The notes beneath the pieces are model-generated. The model searched no databases. It worked only from the letters and a program-made list of their open reading frames with translations, and was not told the origin of the DNA. From assembly GCA_914767715.1 (NCBI GenBank), contig OU612067.1:12095001-12159000 (forward strand): a stretch of DNA of 64,000 bases. Reading direction: 5' to 3'. A program made the position numbers and the translations under genes. Positions 48,655-60,227 of the stretch are shown one piece after another; positions within the stretch are counted from its first letter, which is position 1; each line of letters starts with the position of its first letter. This stretch comes from Membranipora membranacea. Taxonomy: Eukaryota; Bryozoa; Gymnolaemata; Cheilostomatida; Membraniporidae.

Positions 48655-50623
48655 CTCAGCTGGAAATCTGCACGCTTCTATTATCCAACAAATATCTAAC
48701 TCACTTAAGTCATCAGAGTAAGGATTGAGGAGGATTGAAGAAATCGATGTACAGATAACAAATTCTACACTACAGGACATTATGAATTGTGAATCTATCT
48801 CTCTGGCTCTTGATGAGACGAATGACATCAGAGATACTGCACAACTTGCTGTTTTTGTGCGATACTATTCAAACGAGCAATATCATGAGCGACTGCTAAC
48901 ACTTCTTAACCTAAAAGGCCGAGCAACTGGTGCCCTCATATTTGATACTTTTGAGACTTTTATGATAGAATCAAAAATACCATGGAACAAAATCGTTGGT
49001 GTTGCAACAGATGGAGCGCCAGCAATGATAGGAAAGCACTCTGGCTATGTAAAGTATCTGAATGATAAGTTCCCGAATCTATTGGCGTGTCATTGCATCA
49101 TACACGACACCGTTTTATGTGTCAAGCTAAAAGACAGCTATGCTGATCTGATGGTAAAAGCCATGAAGATGATAAACTTCTTGAGGTCTCGATCTGGCCT
49201 GCGTCACCGCCAGTTGATATCGTTTCTCCAGGAAATGGAGACTGAGTACGATGATTTGCTGACATACAACAGTGTCAGGTAAATAATCAATTACATGTAA
49301 CTCACCATCCTGATCATTAGAAAATGTAGCCGATTTACACTGCTTGTAATTATTAATAAAAATACTTATTGATATAAAATAATTCATGCAAGCTCAATAA
49401 ATCTAACTCATAGCTAGCATGAATTTATATCAATTCTCAGTAATTTTTTTTTTGGGCACAGATGGCTCAGTAAGGGAAAATCTCTTCAACGTCTCTGGTG
49501 TTTGAGAACTGAGGTATCGGAGTTTCTTCAGAGTCAAACTAGTGCCGATGCACACAGCTACATCGAAATACTAAATGACTTACAAAAGATGTGTAACATG
49601 GCATTCTTGGTAGACATACTTGCAAAGCTGAATGATCTCAATCTACAACTACAAGGTAATTTTAATTGAAATCCTTAGATGTGTGTCAGTAAATCCATTG
49701 TAATTGGCTCCTTTTTTTCCAAAAAATAATCGCGCGCTCGCTGTTTACAATTTTAGAAGAGACAAAGATATAGCTACAATGTGGGTTTCTGTAAAAGGTT
49801 TCCTGAACATGCTCGATGTCTTTCATCATGATGTTATGAATGATATGGATCATATTCCTACTCTGAAGGCATACTTAGACACACTTGACAACCCCGATAC
49901 TGTGACAACTTACTGCAGCTGCAGCTACATTTATAACTCAACTTGTAACAGAATTCAACAGTAGATTTAAGGCTTGCAAGAACTCAAACTCGGATGCATG
50001 GAAAGAGCAGCTTTCTCAGTTTAAACCTGCAATAAGAGCATCTGATGTTGTCCTTGAGCTCTGTGATTTTTTGGCTGACACAGCCAGGACCAGAGAGCTT
50101 GCTGAGAAGGGTATTGTTTTCTGATCACGGCCAGTAGTAAGGGAATAGTGTGTGCTGTTAAGTCAAATTGGCATGGGATTTTTAGTTTTGTTTGGGAGTT
50201 CATATTCATGTGAGTCTTTGTTCTCCAAGTTGGCTTTCATAAAAAACAAATACAGATCCCAGATTACTGATGAACACATCAAACAGCTACTGATGGTGGC
50301 GTCAGCAGAAAATGCTCCAGACTTCATGGGTATTATAGCCAAAAAACAATGTCAGGGCACCCATTGATTTCTAACAGACTTTTGCTTTGTTACCTTCATA
50401 TTATATCTGTAACAAGTTTACTTTTCTTTTACTCTTGACCATCAAAACTGTGAAGCAGTAATAAAACCTTCCATGGCTAAAACATGATATTTTGTTCTGA
50501 TAGCACACAAATGTGTATCTAAGTCAAGTGTTTCCTATTGGTGTCGGTAGGTGCGGCTCATTACTGTGTTGTAAAATTTGAAGTGGCTCATTGTTTCAAA
50601 AAGGTTGGGCACCCAGGATGTAG
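48655..50623 (+). mobile_element. hAT (ZBED/Charlie-like) transposase relic
   Basis: The frame at 48725-49278 holds ALDETNDIRDTAQLAVFVRY, VGVATDGAPAMIGKHSG and LLACHCIIHD, all typical of the ZBED5/GTF2IRD2/Charlie hAT transposase core. A probable intron (49279-49461) joins VR to WLSKG. Later pieces lie in shifted frames: DKDIATMWVSVKGF and, at 50152-50367, the C-terminal dimerisation segment with SCESLFSKLAFIKNKYRS. The right end has CAAAAAGGTTGGGCACCC near 50607, matching the terminal repeat of this group. No left terminal repeat was found. The frame breaks make it non-functional. Confidence 0.82.
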
Positions 50624-52160
50624 ACCCTGCAGACAAGGAAGTACGCAAACCCAAAGTGCAATGAAAAAGTACAGCACTGAAAGACAAGCCGGATTCAGTT
50701 AAGGTAGAGAATTTCTCGACCTGGACAAGCCTCACCAGAGGAACCAGTCAAATCCGAATGATCGCCAAGAAAGCTAAACAAGGTATGAAACCCTTCTGGA
50801 AATATCAGAAGATGACCAGAGAGGACCTCATGGAGACTTTCTTGTAAAATCAGATCAGGAGAAACACTTCCCCGTTGAAATATCAGCATTGAAAGCTGGA
50901 AGAGCCATAAGCACAAGAAGCAGGATTGGTAAGCTCTCACCATTTCTGGATGCCGCTGGACTCATGAGAGTTGGTAGCCGTGCTGCAAAGTCGTCAGTAT
51001 TTACATCAGAAAAGACACATCCAAGAATCATCAGCAAGCATGCTGGCTGGCCAATCTAATCATCAGCCAACATCACTCAAAAGTTGATCACCAAGGAAGA
51101 ATCTTCACCCAAGCCTCGTTGCGACAGAGTGGATTTTGGATTGTAAGCGCACACTGCCTAACTAAGTCTCTCATCAGGAAATGTGTGACATGCAAGAAGT
51201 TGCAGAACACTCCTATCGCCCAGCAGATGGGACTTCTACCCAAAGATCGAGTGGATCCCTCTCCCCATTCACCCATATTGGTGTTGACACATTTGGACAC
51301 TTCACAGCCAAGGGAAGGCGGTCGGAGATTAAGAGATGGTGCATTGTGTTCACATGCATGTTCTCTAGAGCAATACACATCGAAGTAGTGAATGACCTGT
51401 CAACTGCCAGCTTCTTCCAGGCCTTCCAGTGCTTGGAAAGTATTTGTGGGCCAGTGTCAACAATATACAGCGACAATGGCACAAATTTTATGGGCTCTAG
51501 ATCTGCTCTATCCCACATTCTATTCAAAACAAGTACTCCAGCAGCGAGCCATCAGGGCGGAGCAAGGGAGAGATCTATCCGCACAATCAAAAACATTTTC
51601 AGTAAAATCAAAGGCAGATACACAGCAAGGCTCGACACTGCAGCATTAAGAGCTGCCATGTATGAAGTTGCCAAAGTGATCAACTGTAAGTCACTAACCA
51701 TAGACAACCTGGATAGACCCAGATGAAAGGGTAATAACTCCCCAACATCTGCTGACAATGAAACACAACCACTTACTGATACCGGGTACAAATCAGGAAA
51801 CTACAGATAAGGACATCCACGGACGCCAGATGTCCAAAAAGTCTCAGCAGTTTGCAAAGGAGTTTTCCAAGCAGCGGAGGGATCACCTAACAAAGATAGA
51901 GATTCGACAGAAATGGAAAAACCCTTGTGACAACATCAAGGTGGGAGATGTAGTAGCAGTCATGGATGAAAACGTGGCCAGGACAGAGTGGAAAACTGGA
52001 GTAGTGGAGGAGGTTAAACTTGGAACTGATCAATAAGTTCGATCTGCATCTGTTAGACTGGTCGCCAGTGAGCGTATCAGCTCCACCACTGGCAAACGAC
52101 AAGGTAACTGCACCATATTGACCAGGCCGGTGCAGATCCTGATTTTGAGCAGGTAAGTGA
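50624..52160 (+). mobile_element. BEL/Pao retrotransposon relic (integrase and C-terminal domain)
   Basis: A degraded plus-strand pol fragment. Pieces in order: FSTWTSLTRG (linker before integrase), LIRKCVTCKKLQNTP with QQMGLLP (zinc-binding region), then in another frame HIGVDTFGHF and YSDNGTNF with the first two acidic residues of the integrase core. A shortened ARERSIRTIKNIFSKI segment follows. After a frame change comes VGDVVAVMDEN, typical of the C-terminal DUF5641 domain of BEL/Pao. Stops and deletions break all parts. No protease or reverse transcriptase remains. Confidence 0.82.
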
Positions 52161-52344
52161 GATCTCTACAGAGAGACAAATAATTTACTATTATTATTAT
52201 AAACATCATGTAATACACAAGTATTTTACCAACAGCAATTAATATTGCTTCTCATAATTTAACCAGCTTAGACTTAGTAGCGTAATCTTTGTCAGAACAT
52301 TTATGTTCACATTGATAGTGTTCAATATATTTTCAAGTAAATTT

Positions 52345-52360
52345 AGGTGGGAGGATGTAA
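52345..52360 (+). other. Possible polypurine tract and 3' LTR start of the BEL/Pao relic
   Basis: GGTGGGAGGA is followed directly by TGTAATAATTTG, about 200 bp after the end of the pol remnant. A purine tract before TG is what precedes a 3' LTR. I found no matching 5' LTR and no clear LTR end, so this is weak. Confidence 0.3.
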
Positions 52361-55184
52361 TAATTTGTTTTCTGCAAGCTAAATTTACTTAGGTAAGCAT
52401 CATCTAGCAGTAGTATTATTCCTAGATTTAAAGCGATGTGAAAATTTTGTGAGAAAAATCTGCTATTGTGTGTGGTTTCCTTCAAAACAAATTGATGAGT
52501 GTAGATATACAAATTAAAATTGGTTAACAGCAAGTTGATAACATTATATCCAGTATGTTTTGGTTTTATTAGCGAAGATGATTCAATTGTGTGCAATCAA
52601 TTTCTGTTAATACAGCTTAGCCAAAAGCCTCTTGATGTCTTCCTCTGCACTGCCTTGGTGGAAACCCTACGTTACAAAGGGATGTTTTTATTCTGAATCA
52701 GACATGGGTGTATGGGTCTTGTTGTGAGCGGGCAATTTTGTTGCTAAACTTTATTACTCAATGCAAACCACTCGCTAAGACCAAGTTATACAGCGCTATA
52801 CTTAGAAACAAGTCAAACATAAGTAAAGATAAATTAAAGCTTGGTCAAGAGACTGTCAAGGTATGTTTTTTTTTATTATTCTAATGTAATTTTTCCTCAT
52901 TTTCCTATTATTAATTGATATCAAACGGAATTACACACGAGAGAGATTTACATGACTACTCAGTTGAATAATGTTTCATATTAATTTTAGAATACTGTAC
53001 TGGCAGTTAAATCTTTTAATTTTGAAGCTGTATATCTATTTTCTTTATGTACTTATGAATGGTGATTTTTTAACATTGACAGGTTTCACTGGATCATAGA
53101 CAAGAGAAATAAACGTGACAAATAACAGTTATTATTTCTCCAATTAGCTTCCCCGTTGTGCCTAATATGCTCTTTATGACCAAGACACTAACGTAAATTT
53201 CGCTGGGAACTTTATGAGCAGGTTCCATCATCGGCGGTGGCAGTCTCTGTGGAGTTGAACCAGCGTCCTTTGTGATAAGAAAGACCTGCTCAATTAATTG
53301 TTGAACAGTTAATAGTAAATGAAGACAATTGATGTAGGTTACAGATATGTAAACCATTAGTTCGGGTAGATGTTGATTTGAAAGAGTCGGACAGTTCAAA
53401 TACAAGCAGTTGGGATGCAATATCAGGTTGAAACGCAAGCATATAGCCAATCAAGCATGCATTTAAAAAGTTAGCTTGTTCAATACCTACAATTCAATAT
53501 CTAACATCACGTTAATATTCATGAAGTTATCGAGAGCTTTTGCAAATTAACAAGTTGAAACAGCTATTTAACCATTATTACTTTGATAACCACAAATAGT
53601 AAAACGGAACCGGTTATTTTTCCACAAGACACCAATATTATTTTGAGTACCAGTAGGTTGGTTGAAACTTACTGCCTCCCAATCTTTCTGACATCAGTGG
53701 TTACTTTCTTCAGAACTTTTCAGAACCGGTTGAAGAAACTGCAGGTCATTTCAATATTTTATTCTATTAGACCCATGATGGCGCCGCAAGTTAGCACAGC
53801 TCCTGCTTCATATTTTATGCAGTTGATCAAGACTTCCTAAAATAAGCAAGTGATGGTGATAGAAAAACATCCATGCATCCTACGCAAAATGCTATATTGG
53901 AGCTTGCCCAGAATTATAGAAGCGCTGAGTCAATTTTATTTCTTTAAAGGCATCACTGAGTGTTTGATCAAGCTTTATTTGTGCTGTGCGACAAATAAGC
54001 GATAAAATCCTACCTCTATGTCTGGAATCCTGACTTAGCTTTTGATGTGTATCTTGAGGTAGAAGACTTTGGGAGAGAGTGTTTGAGCTCCTTTGTTGTT
54101 GTGCTTGTCACCATAAGTTGATTCTGTAGAGAGAAGAAATGGATAAATTGCCCTATACCTAGTTTTGCTTGTTACTTCTTTGCGGACTGGGTTGTACCAA
54201 CCTATCTAATTTTATACAAACAATGACCTCCAGTCAGAGAAGAATCCTGTGCTGTCGCACTATAGTTATCCTGTATTAGATTTTTGTTGTCAAAAACTGT
54301 CTCTCATGGAGTGTAGTTCAAGGCATCTGAATTGCAATTTGACCTAAACTAATTAGAGAGGAGCAATAATTGCTGGTGGCTCTTCCTTGCATGCACCCAG
54401 CCACAATATCCATTCAAATCCGTAGCTAAACTAACTTGAAAAAAGACGGCAGTAAAATGATGATGATCCCTATCTACACATTTAATCGATGCAAATACTC
54501 ATGTATTCACTGATTCCATACAGTGATAAACTGCTAGAAATTTTGAGACGCACTCACCATTTCACTTTTTCCTAGCCACTTCTGAATTACTTGAGTTCTA
54601 TCTAGCCTTGGCAGGCTGTCTTGTTATGTCAGGCTAAGTTCTATCCATGTTGCAGACAATCTTTCCACTTATCCACACACATGAGTTACATGTGTTCAAG
54701 TAGTGAAATTTAAATTTACCCTAGTAGGATGTTTGGATTTAGTAGTGCATGGTGGACAATTTACAATGCATTGTGGGGACAAGACATTCTGTGTTAATTT
54801 GTAGCTTATTTTTTAAAAATGGGATATCTCAGACTCTATTGCATCTATATGAGAAATAAGATGCTTTTTGGAATTAGTGAATCACAGAGAACTTATTAAT
54901 ACTTGTTACTTTTTTTTTGAGCCAAAGAAATTCCACTGTCTACATATGAGGGGAAAACTCCAGTGGATATCATGAATGTTCTTGATCCCATTTTCCTTTG
55001 GCGTGTCAGTAAATGGGGGGGAGCAATTTTAATGTGGGAAAATTGGATCAAACTTGATCTATGCCTGCCCTATGTTGTGATGGGGCATACCAGGACTATA
55101 AACCTATCATCATCATAATATGTGTTCGATTTACCACCGGGCAGTTAAGTTTCCGAATTCAATTAATTTAAACTGACAGAGAGT
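52361..55184. other. Non-coding stretch within the pseudogene C region
   Basis: A+T-rich sequence with short open frames only. It may include the 3' LTR of the BEL/Pao relic. I see no receptor exon, RNA gene or named repeat. Confidence 0.45.
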
Positions 55185-55352
55185 ATACACACCATCCGGC
55201 TAAGCATCCTAGAGGAGCAAAGAAAACATCCTGGGTAGATACGGTAAAGAAAGACATACACTAATATAACCTTTGATCAATGTTTAGATCTGGCTCGGGA
55301 CAAGAAAGTGTGGCGTACAATAGTGGCGAAGACAGTAGACGATATAACCTGA
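55185..55352 (+). mobile_element. 3' end fragment of a LINE reverse transcriptase
   Basis: The frame reads KHPRGAKKTSWVDTVKKDI to a stop, and after a frameshift LDLARDKKVWRTIVAKTVDDI to a stop. This matches the usual C-terminus of RTE-like LINE proteins (GRPxKxWxDxVKxDL ... AxDRxxWR). It is a 5'-truncated remnant. Confidence 0.68.
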
Positions 55353-55825
55353 TACGAGATGTAGCCACGCAACGAACTTCGTCTACAAGTACATGTAAGT
55401 AAGAGAGTCTGGAATGATAATTAGTCAACTGTAAACACAGGCTTATTAAATGTAGGAAAATAAATTACAAGAGAGCGCTTTGCGAGAATTGTTTGCTGGT
55501 TGTAATAAGGAAAATTCAGAATGTGTGCTAACTTGTGAAAATAATATTGATCTTATTTTCATTAAATGAAGCCTCATGTACAGTGTGCTGATTCAAACAA
55601 TATTATAATATACTATACTTTTCTCAATTCTGATAAAAGATGCGGCACCGTATTGTATTTTTTTTCTTGACATAATAATTATTATATTGAATTTAAATTA
55701 TCATGTTTTTATGTCATGTTGTGTCGTATCTCATTAAATTATATTGTATCATTTAATATTTTTATTATATTCATCGCTCAAAATACTTTACCATTTACTT
55801 TGGGAAACTTCCTCTTGTTTTGCAG

Positions 55826-56712
55826 TGTGTAAACCGCCACCAGAAATAAAAAACGCTCACCTTCTTGGCTCATCAGAAGACTATAATCTTGGTGCTCAGG
55901 TATTCTACCAATGTGATACTGATAATATTGCCCTGGAAATTGGGTATCTATCTGTATTGAAACACCCTCAGGACTGGACTGGTCGGAAAATACTCTTGTT
56001 TGCCAAGAGTGAAATCTAGGTTAGTCTTAACAAAGCAGTTCATTATGTAACATTTTCTCAATAAACTGGGTGCATATACATTTTGTGAGCTAATATTACC
56101 AGTAGTTGGGTTGGAAGAAAGTCTTGTTATATCTCACCTACCTAAAATTAAGTGAAAATAATTCAGGTACTGCATCAAACACATTGAGCTATTATTAAAA
56201 TCATTCATGAAAGACTATGAAATATGAATTGGGTTCCTTACTTTCTCTATGATTACTATTGATTCAGGGAAACTTTTTTACAATTTTGTTGCATCTGATT
56301 GGTTGATGTTTTTTTTGGCAGTTCCAATCCTAGTTGGAGTATTTGTCCCAGTATTGGTGATTGTTGAGATACTAGCGACCATGATATATCTAAGGAAAAG
56401 ATCAATACCCTCGCAGTCTATCCCTGAAACCACCAATAGGAATGAGTCCAACGTTACGGCCGCGAGTGGTCAGGATGGTAGATCCTTTCCGCCAGCTTAT
56501 GAGGATGTAGAATTGAGATTCAGCACTGTCTCAAACTCAGAGTATGCTGAAGTTGCAGATTTCAAAGGCGACCAAAGAAGCCTGAACAGAATTCGTATGG
56601 AAACTTCGATCTAACTGGACAAGAGAAACAGAATCAGTATGAATCACTCCAAATCCAAATCGGTCCAGATACAACTGATGATGATCATCTTTATGCAGAG
56701 GCCCAACCCTAA
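55826..56712 (+). pseudogene. CCP and TM/tail remnants of pseudogene C
   Basis: The CCP remnant begins CKPPPEIKNAHLLGSSEDY, almost identical to gene A, and breaks after about 35 residues. The TM exon keeps VPILVGVFVPVLVIV and IYLRKR. It also keeps a PPAY motif and SEYAEV, where the TxYxxV threonine of gene A is serine. The later YxxL and YAEA motifs survive only out of frame. If the exon were still transcribed, the in-frame product would end at 56614 with a tail of about 70 residues. Confidence 0.8.
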
Positions 56713-57346
56713 TACTAATGAAGATCCTTAAAGTCAGACGGCTCAACTGATTGATATGAAACAAATTAAGGTTATTGTTTGAAGCATATCATGCGATTTA
56801 GATATTGTATAAGCCTGTCCTGATATGAAAACGTGAAACTGTTATCTTTTCCTTATCAGATTTTTAGTGGGTAAATATGAATTAAACATCTACATGGCAC
56901 TTTAAGTTTCATAACATTTTTTTAACAATTCCTTAGTTTTAGTAAGTATCAAATTTTACTAAAACCTTTCTTGCAACATCAACATTATTTTAAGCATATT
57001 TTAGTTTATACACTATTCACCATAAAACCATGATATTTTCACCAAGCTGCTTCTGTTTTTTTGTAGTTCTGAGGCTACCATATAACTGTATTACAAAATC
57101 AACGGAAATAAAGTCAGTAACATGACATTATCAAATTTTTGTGAAAATCTCTACTGAAACTGATGGAATGTTGACTTAATGCAGTTATGCAAGACAGCTG
57201 ACAACTTATGTGTTGCTCATAGTTCAAATCCAGACCTTCCTTCTCTAAGTGATCAAAAATCCAAGGTCTATATAGTAACACTAGAACGGCGAAGTTCCCA
57301 AACTTTTCATCCGTAATATTGACAATCTTCGAATTCTAGAGGAAGG

Positions 57347-57685
57347 CTAAAGGCCTTGCTACATGAGCCCACGAAATGCGTGGAACTTTCTTCCCACCCG
57401 TGGTGGGCGTGGCTTCATAGGCTAAACACACCCCTTGTGACAACATTGCTAAGTGAGTGACCAATGAGCCATGACCAATGAGTAAGGAGTAATGACCAAT
57501 TAAATACGCTCTATTGTACCAACTGGCCAATGACAGAAGCGTAGGTTCACAACGTGGTTAACAACACGAACATGCTGGTCTTTGAAAAGACGCATCGTTA
57601 GCATGCCAAACGGCGTGGTGTGGCAAAAACAACGCGTGGAATTGCCTCCCCACGCAATTTCGTGGGCCTATCTAGCTACACCTTA
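57347..57685. mobile_element. Third MITE, upstream of gene D
   Basis: Imperfect inverted ends of about 35 bp: TAAAGGCCTTGCTAC..GAGCCCACGAAA on the left, and the complement of CGTGGGCCTATCTAGCTACACCTTAA on the right. The interior of about 270 bp is non-coding. It ends about 160 bp before the conserved upstream block of gene D. Confidence 0.72.
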
Positions 57686-57847
57686 AACACCCCCCTTAAT
57701 ACGCCTACATCATATTCACTATTTGTTTGGATGCTTTTGATTAACTACTAAACACAAGGTTAAATAAGCTATGAATAGAAATTATATCAAATGAACAATG
57801 ACCAATAATGAAGATGTAGAATTTTTGCCTTTATGAATGCGTGCTAT

Positions 57848-57972
57848 AAATCTAACCTCATGTGCTTATTCGCTATTAACCAGGAAGTTTGCGGAGTGAT
57901 GTTTGTACTAGTATAAGAAAATCACGGCATTCACCTGCTTGATTTCTTGGTGATAGCATTGTTATTGAACAT
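57848..57972 (+). promoter_or_regulatory. Conserved upstream block of gene D
   Basis: The counterpart of 7067-7182, with AATCTAACCTCATG, GCTATTAAC, CAGGAAGTT and GATTTCTTGGTGATA in the same order and about the same distance from the start codon. The sequence around it is not obviously conserved, so the block may be under selection or simply young. The GGAA core could bind an ETS factor. Confidence 0.6.
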
Positions 57973-58062
57973 CAAGCAAACTTTTTAAAGTTGTGCCTTC
58001 TGTGATATGGATAATATCTGTCTTGTGCAAGCACCGACAACTGTATAACATCCACTGAAAAG

Positions 58063-60195
58063 ATGGGTGACCTTACAAGATTCTTGACCATCCAGATTTT
58101 CTTTCTCTCACTGCTAATAGGTAATTAAACACTGTTCTATGGCTTTGAGGCGCGACTTTATCACATTCAGTTGTTTCTACCCACAATTTATTATTTGTTG
58201 TGGTATAATCAATTCATCAGTGTCGTGTCTGATCTTGTAGTGTCCTAAGTTGGGGAGGGTAGTAGTATTAGACCAAATAATATTGGGCACAAAATCCCCT
58301 GGACAATTTATTGGGGATCACAGACAGAATACATATTTGCTGTAAGATGAGTGTTTTCCTAACAGTATAGAGGTTTTGCAGTCGGGATTATGGGAGATGT
58401 CTGAGTTTGAGATGTGTATGATTTGTTTAAGTCTTGTAAATTGGTGTACTTGAACTCGACGTGGGTAGAGAGGAGCCTGTTGGAATGCTGCAAGAGGTCA
58501 GCGGGAACAAAACCTTGGACCTCACAATAGCTAGCCTCCATATTGTCATATATCTGAAACATTGCAAACATAAACGATCTAAGTGTGTTCTTTTGAAGAT
58601 TGCAGCTCCCACTGGGATTCAGTTTAGGGAGGTAAAAGAATGGTATTGTTCGTACAGTGGTTTCCCTCTCATTATTAGTGATCCTTGGTTAATTTCTAAT
58701 CTTTGGGTTCTTAGATGTTCAGACAGACTTCATAGACTGATGTTTAATCATACATTTAGGCAACCTAAACTTAGTTGTAAATTAGTAGTTTTTTTTCTTA
58801 ACATGTAAAGACCAATTTTATTTGGTTGTATTCTTTCCGTTGCCATCCTGCATTATGTCACTTCTTATTACTTCTGATGTTTTTACTTCATTGTTTTGCC
58901 TGGTGCAGGACACCAATCTGAAGGAAACCATTCATAATTTCAGGATATGTGAAGAATTTTAACTCGTTCAATTAGCGACCACATGAATTTTGATTACAGC
59001 AAAGAACATCATTTGAATTGAAAACTAATATTTAATACCATAATATACCATGTTATATTCAAAGGCAAATTACAATCACTATATTGCCGTATATCGATTT
59101 GACATCAGTATTAAGCTTGATCGATACATGGGATTAGCATTTAAGTCAGCTTGGAGTCAGGAGTGATCTGATGGTTAAGGGTGCGGACTTGTGATCTGTG
59201 AGGTCCATGTTTAATTCCCGACACCGGCAGTCATTTTTGATTTGGTACTGGCGCGCCATTCATCCTAGCCAGGTCCTTGCGGAACGGGACTAAAAATACC
59301 AGAGGTCCACTGTGTGTTTTCACACTCCACATGCAGTAAAAAGATCCCCATCTGCCACTTTGATATAAAATAGTTGCCGGAATTCCGAATGAAATTTCTT
59401 GACACGAGTACATACCTTTCTGAACCGAAGTTTTTTTCCATCATGGAAACCGTTAGCATTCATCATTCGAAATTAGAGCGGACCACTCATTTGAGGCATG
59501 TAACCATAGTGAATTACGCTCTCCCATGCTTTCATATATTGTTTCACTTTCAAGTTGAATTTCCCATTGTTTGTGAATTTATTAAAATTTTTCTCACAGT
59601 TCCAGGTTTGTCACAAAACGTACCACAAAATGTGGCACTCTATAAATCAACAACACTTCAGAAGGCCTCATCAGCACCAGCAGCTGCAAACTTTTGGAAA
59701 TTTGGAGACAAAAACAACCTTGTTGATGGATCCCATTCAGCTACACTAAATAGCGCTCTCACTGACTGCTCCGGTTGTTTTGCTAGCTTAGCTATTGAGG
59801 GTTATTGGCAGGTCAACCTTGGAGACAAATACTTTGTACCTTATATTAAGATTGTAGGAGTAGAAGGTGAGATGATTTATTTCACTTGCCCAGAATTGCC
59901 TTGGCTGCTTAAGAATGGCAACAACCAAAAACCTTTTTTTATACCAACCATAAAATCAGGTGAGCCTAGTGGTTAGCGAGTTGGATCATCGATCTGACGA
60001 CCGCGTCTGATTCCCGTGCATGTCCCCTGGTGTTACCTGAGAAGCCGAGTTCGGTAGGGTGTTCCAATGAGTACCAGCTCTTCAATAGTCAGGGTTGGCT
60101 ATGGAGTGCTTGGACCCAGTGACCAGGCGGTAATGATGTAGTGTTCACCGCTTAGAAGTACCCATTGTGGCTTACATTAAGCGGTATATTAAAAA

Positions 60196-60227
<32 letters not shown>

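Larger units (their letters stand above)
47855..56712 (+). pseudogene. Gene C: broken A-type receptor paralogue
   Basis: Three exon remnants remain. The first, 47855-48047, equals gene B exon 29 in length (193 nt), with YDCGYF and AVNSIGSSP, but its acceptor reads CGG instead of CAG. The second is the CCP exon 55826-56019, and the third the TM/tail exon 56322-56712. The CCP exon has a one-base deletion near 55942 and, even in the other frame, a TGA before its end. The tail exon has a five-base net insertion after GDQR, so the frame stops at 56614. The homologous tail sequence continues in another frame to a TAA at 56710-56712. The membrane-proximal exons are missing. A hAT and a BEL/Pao relic fill the gap. 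Close similarity to gene A shows it was an A-type gene. Confidence 0.82.

Noticed and set aside
58461-58808. Open frame of 115 codons in gene D intron 1
   Set aside because: No recognisable domain, and it lies between two well-supported exons whose phases match directly.
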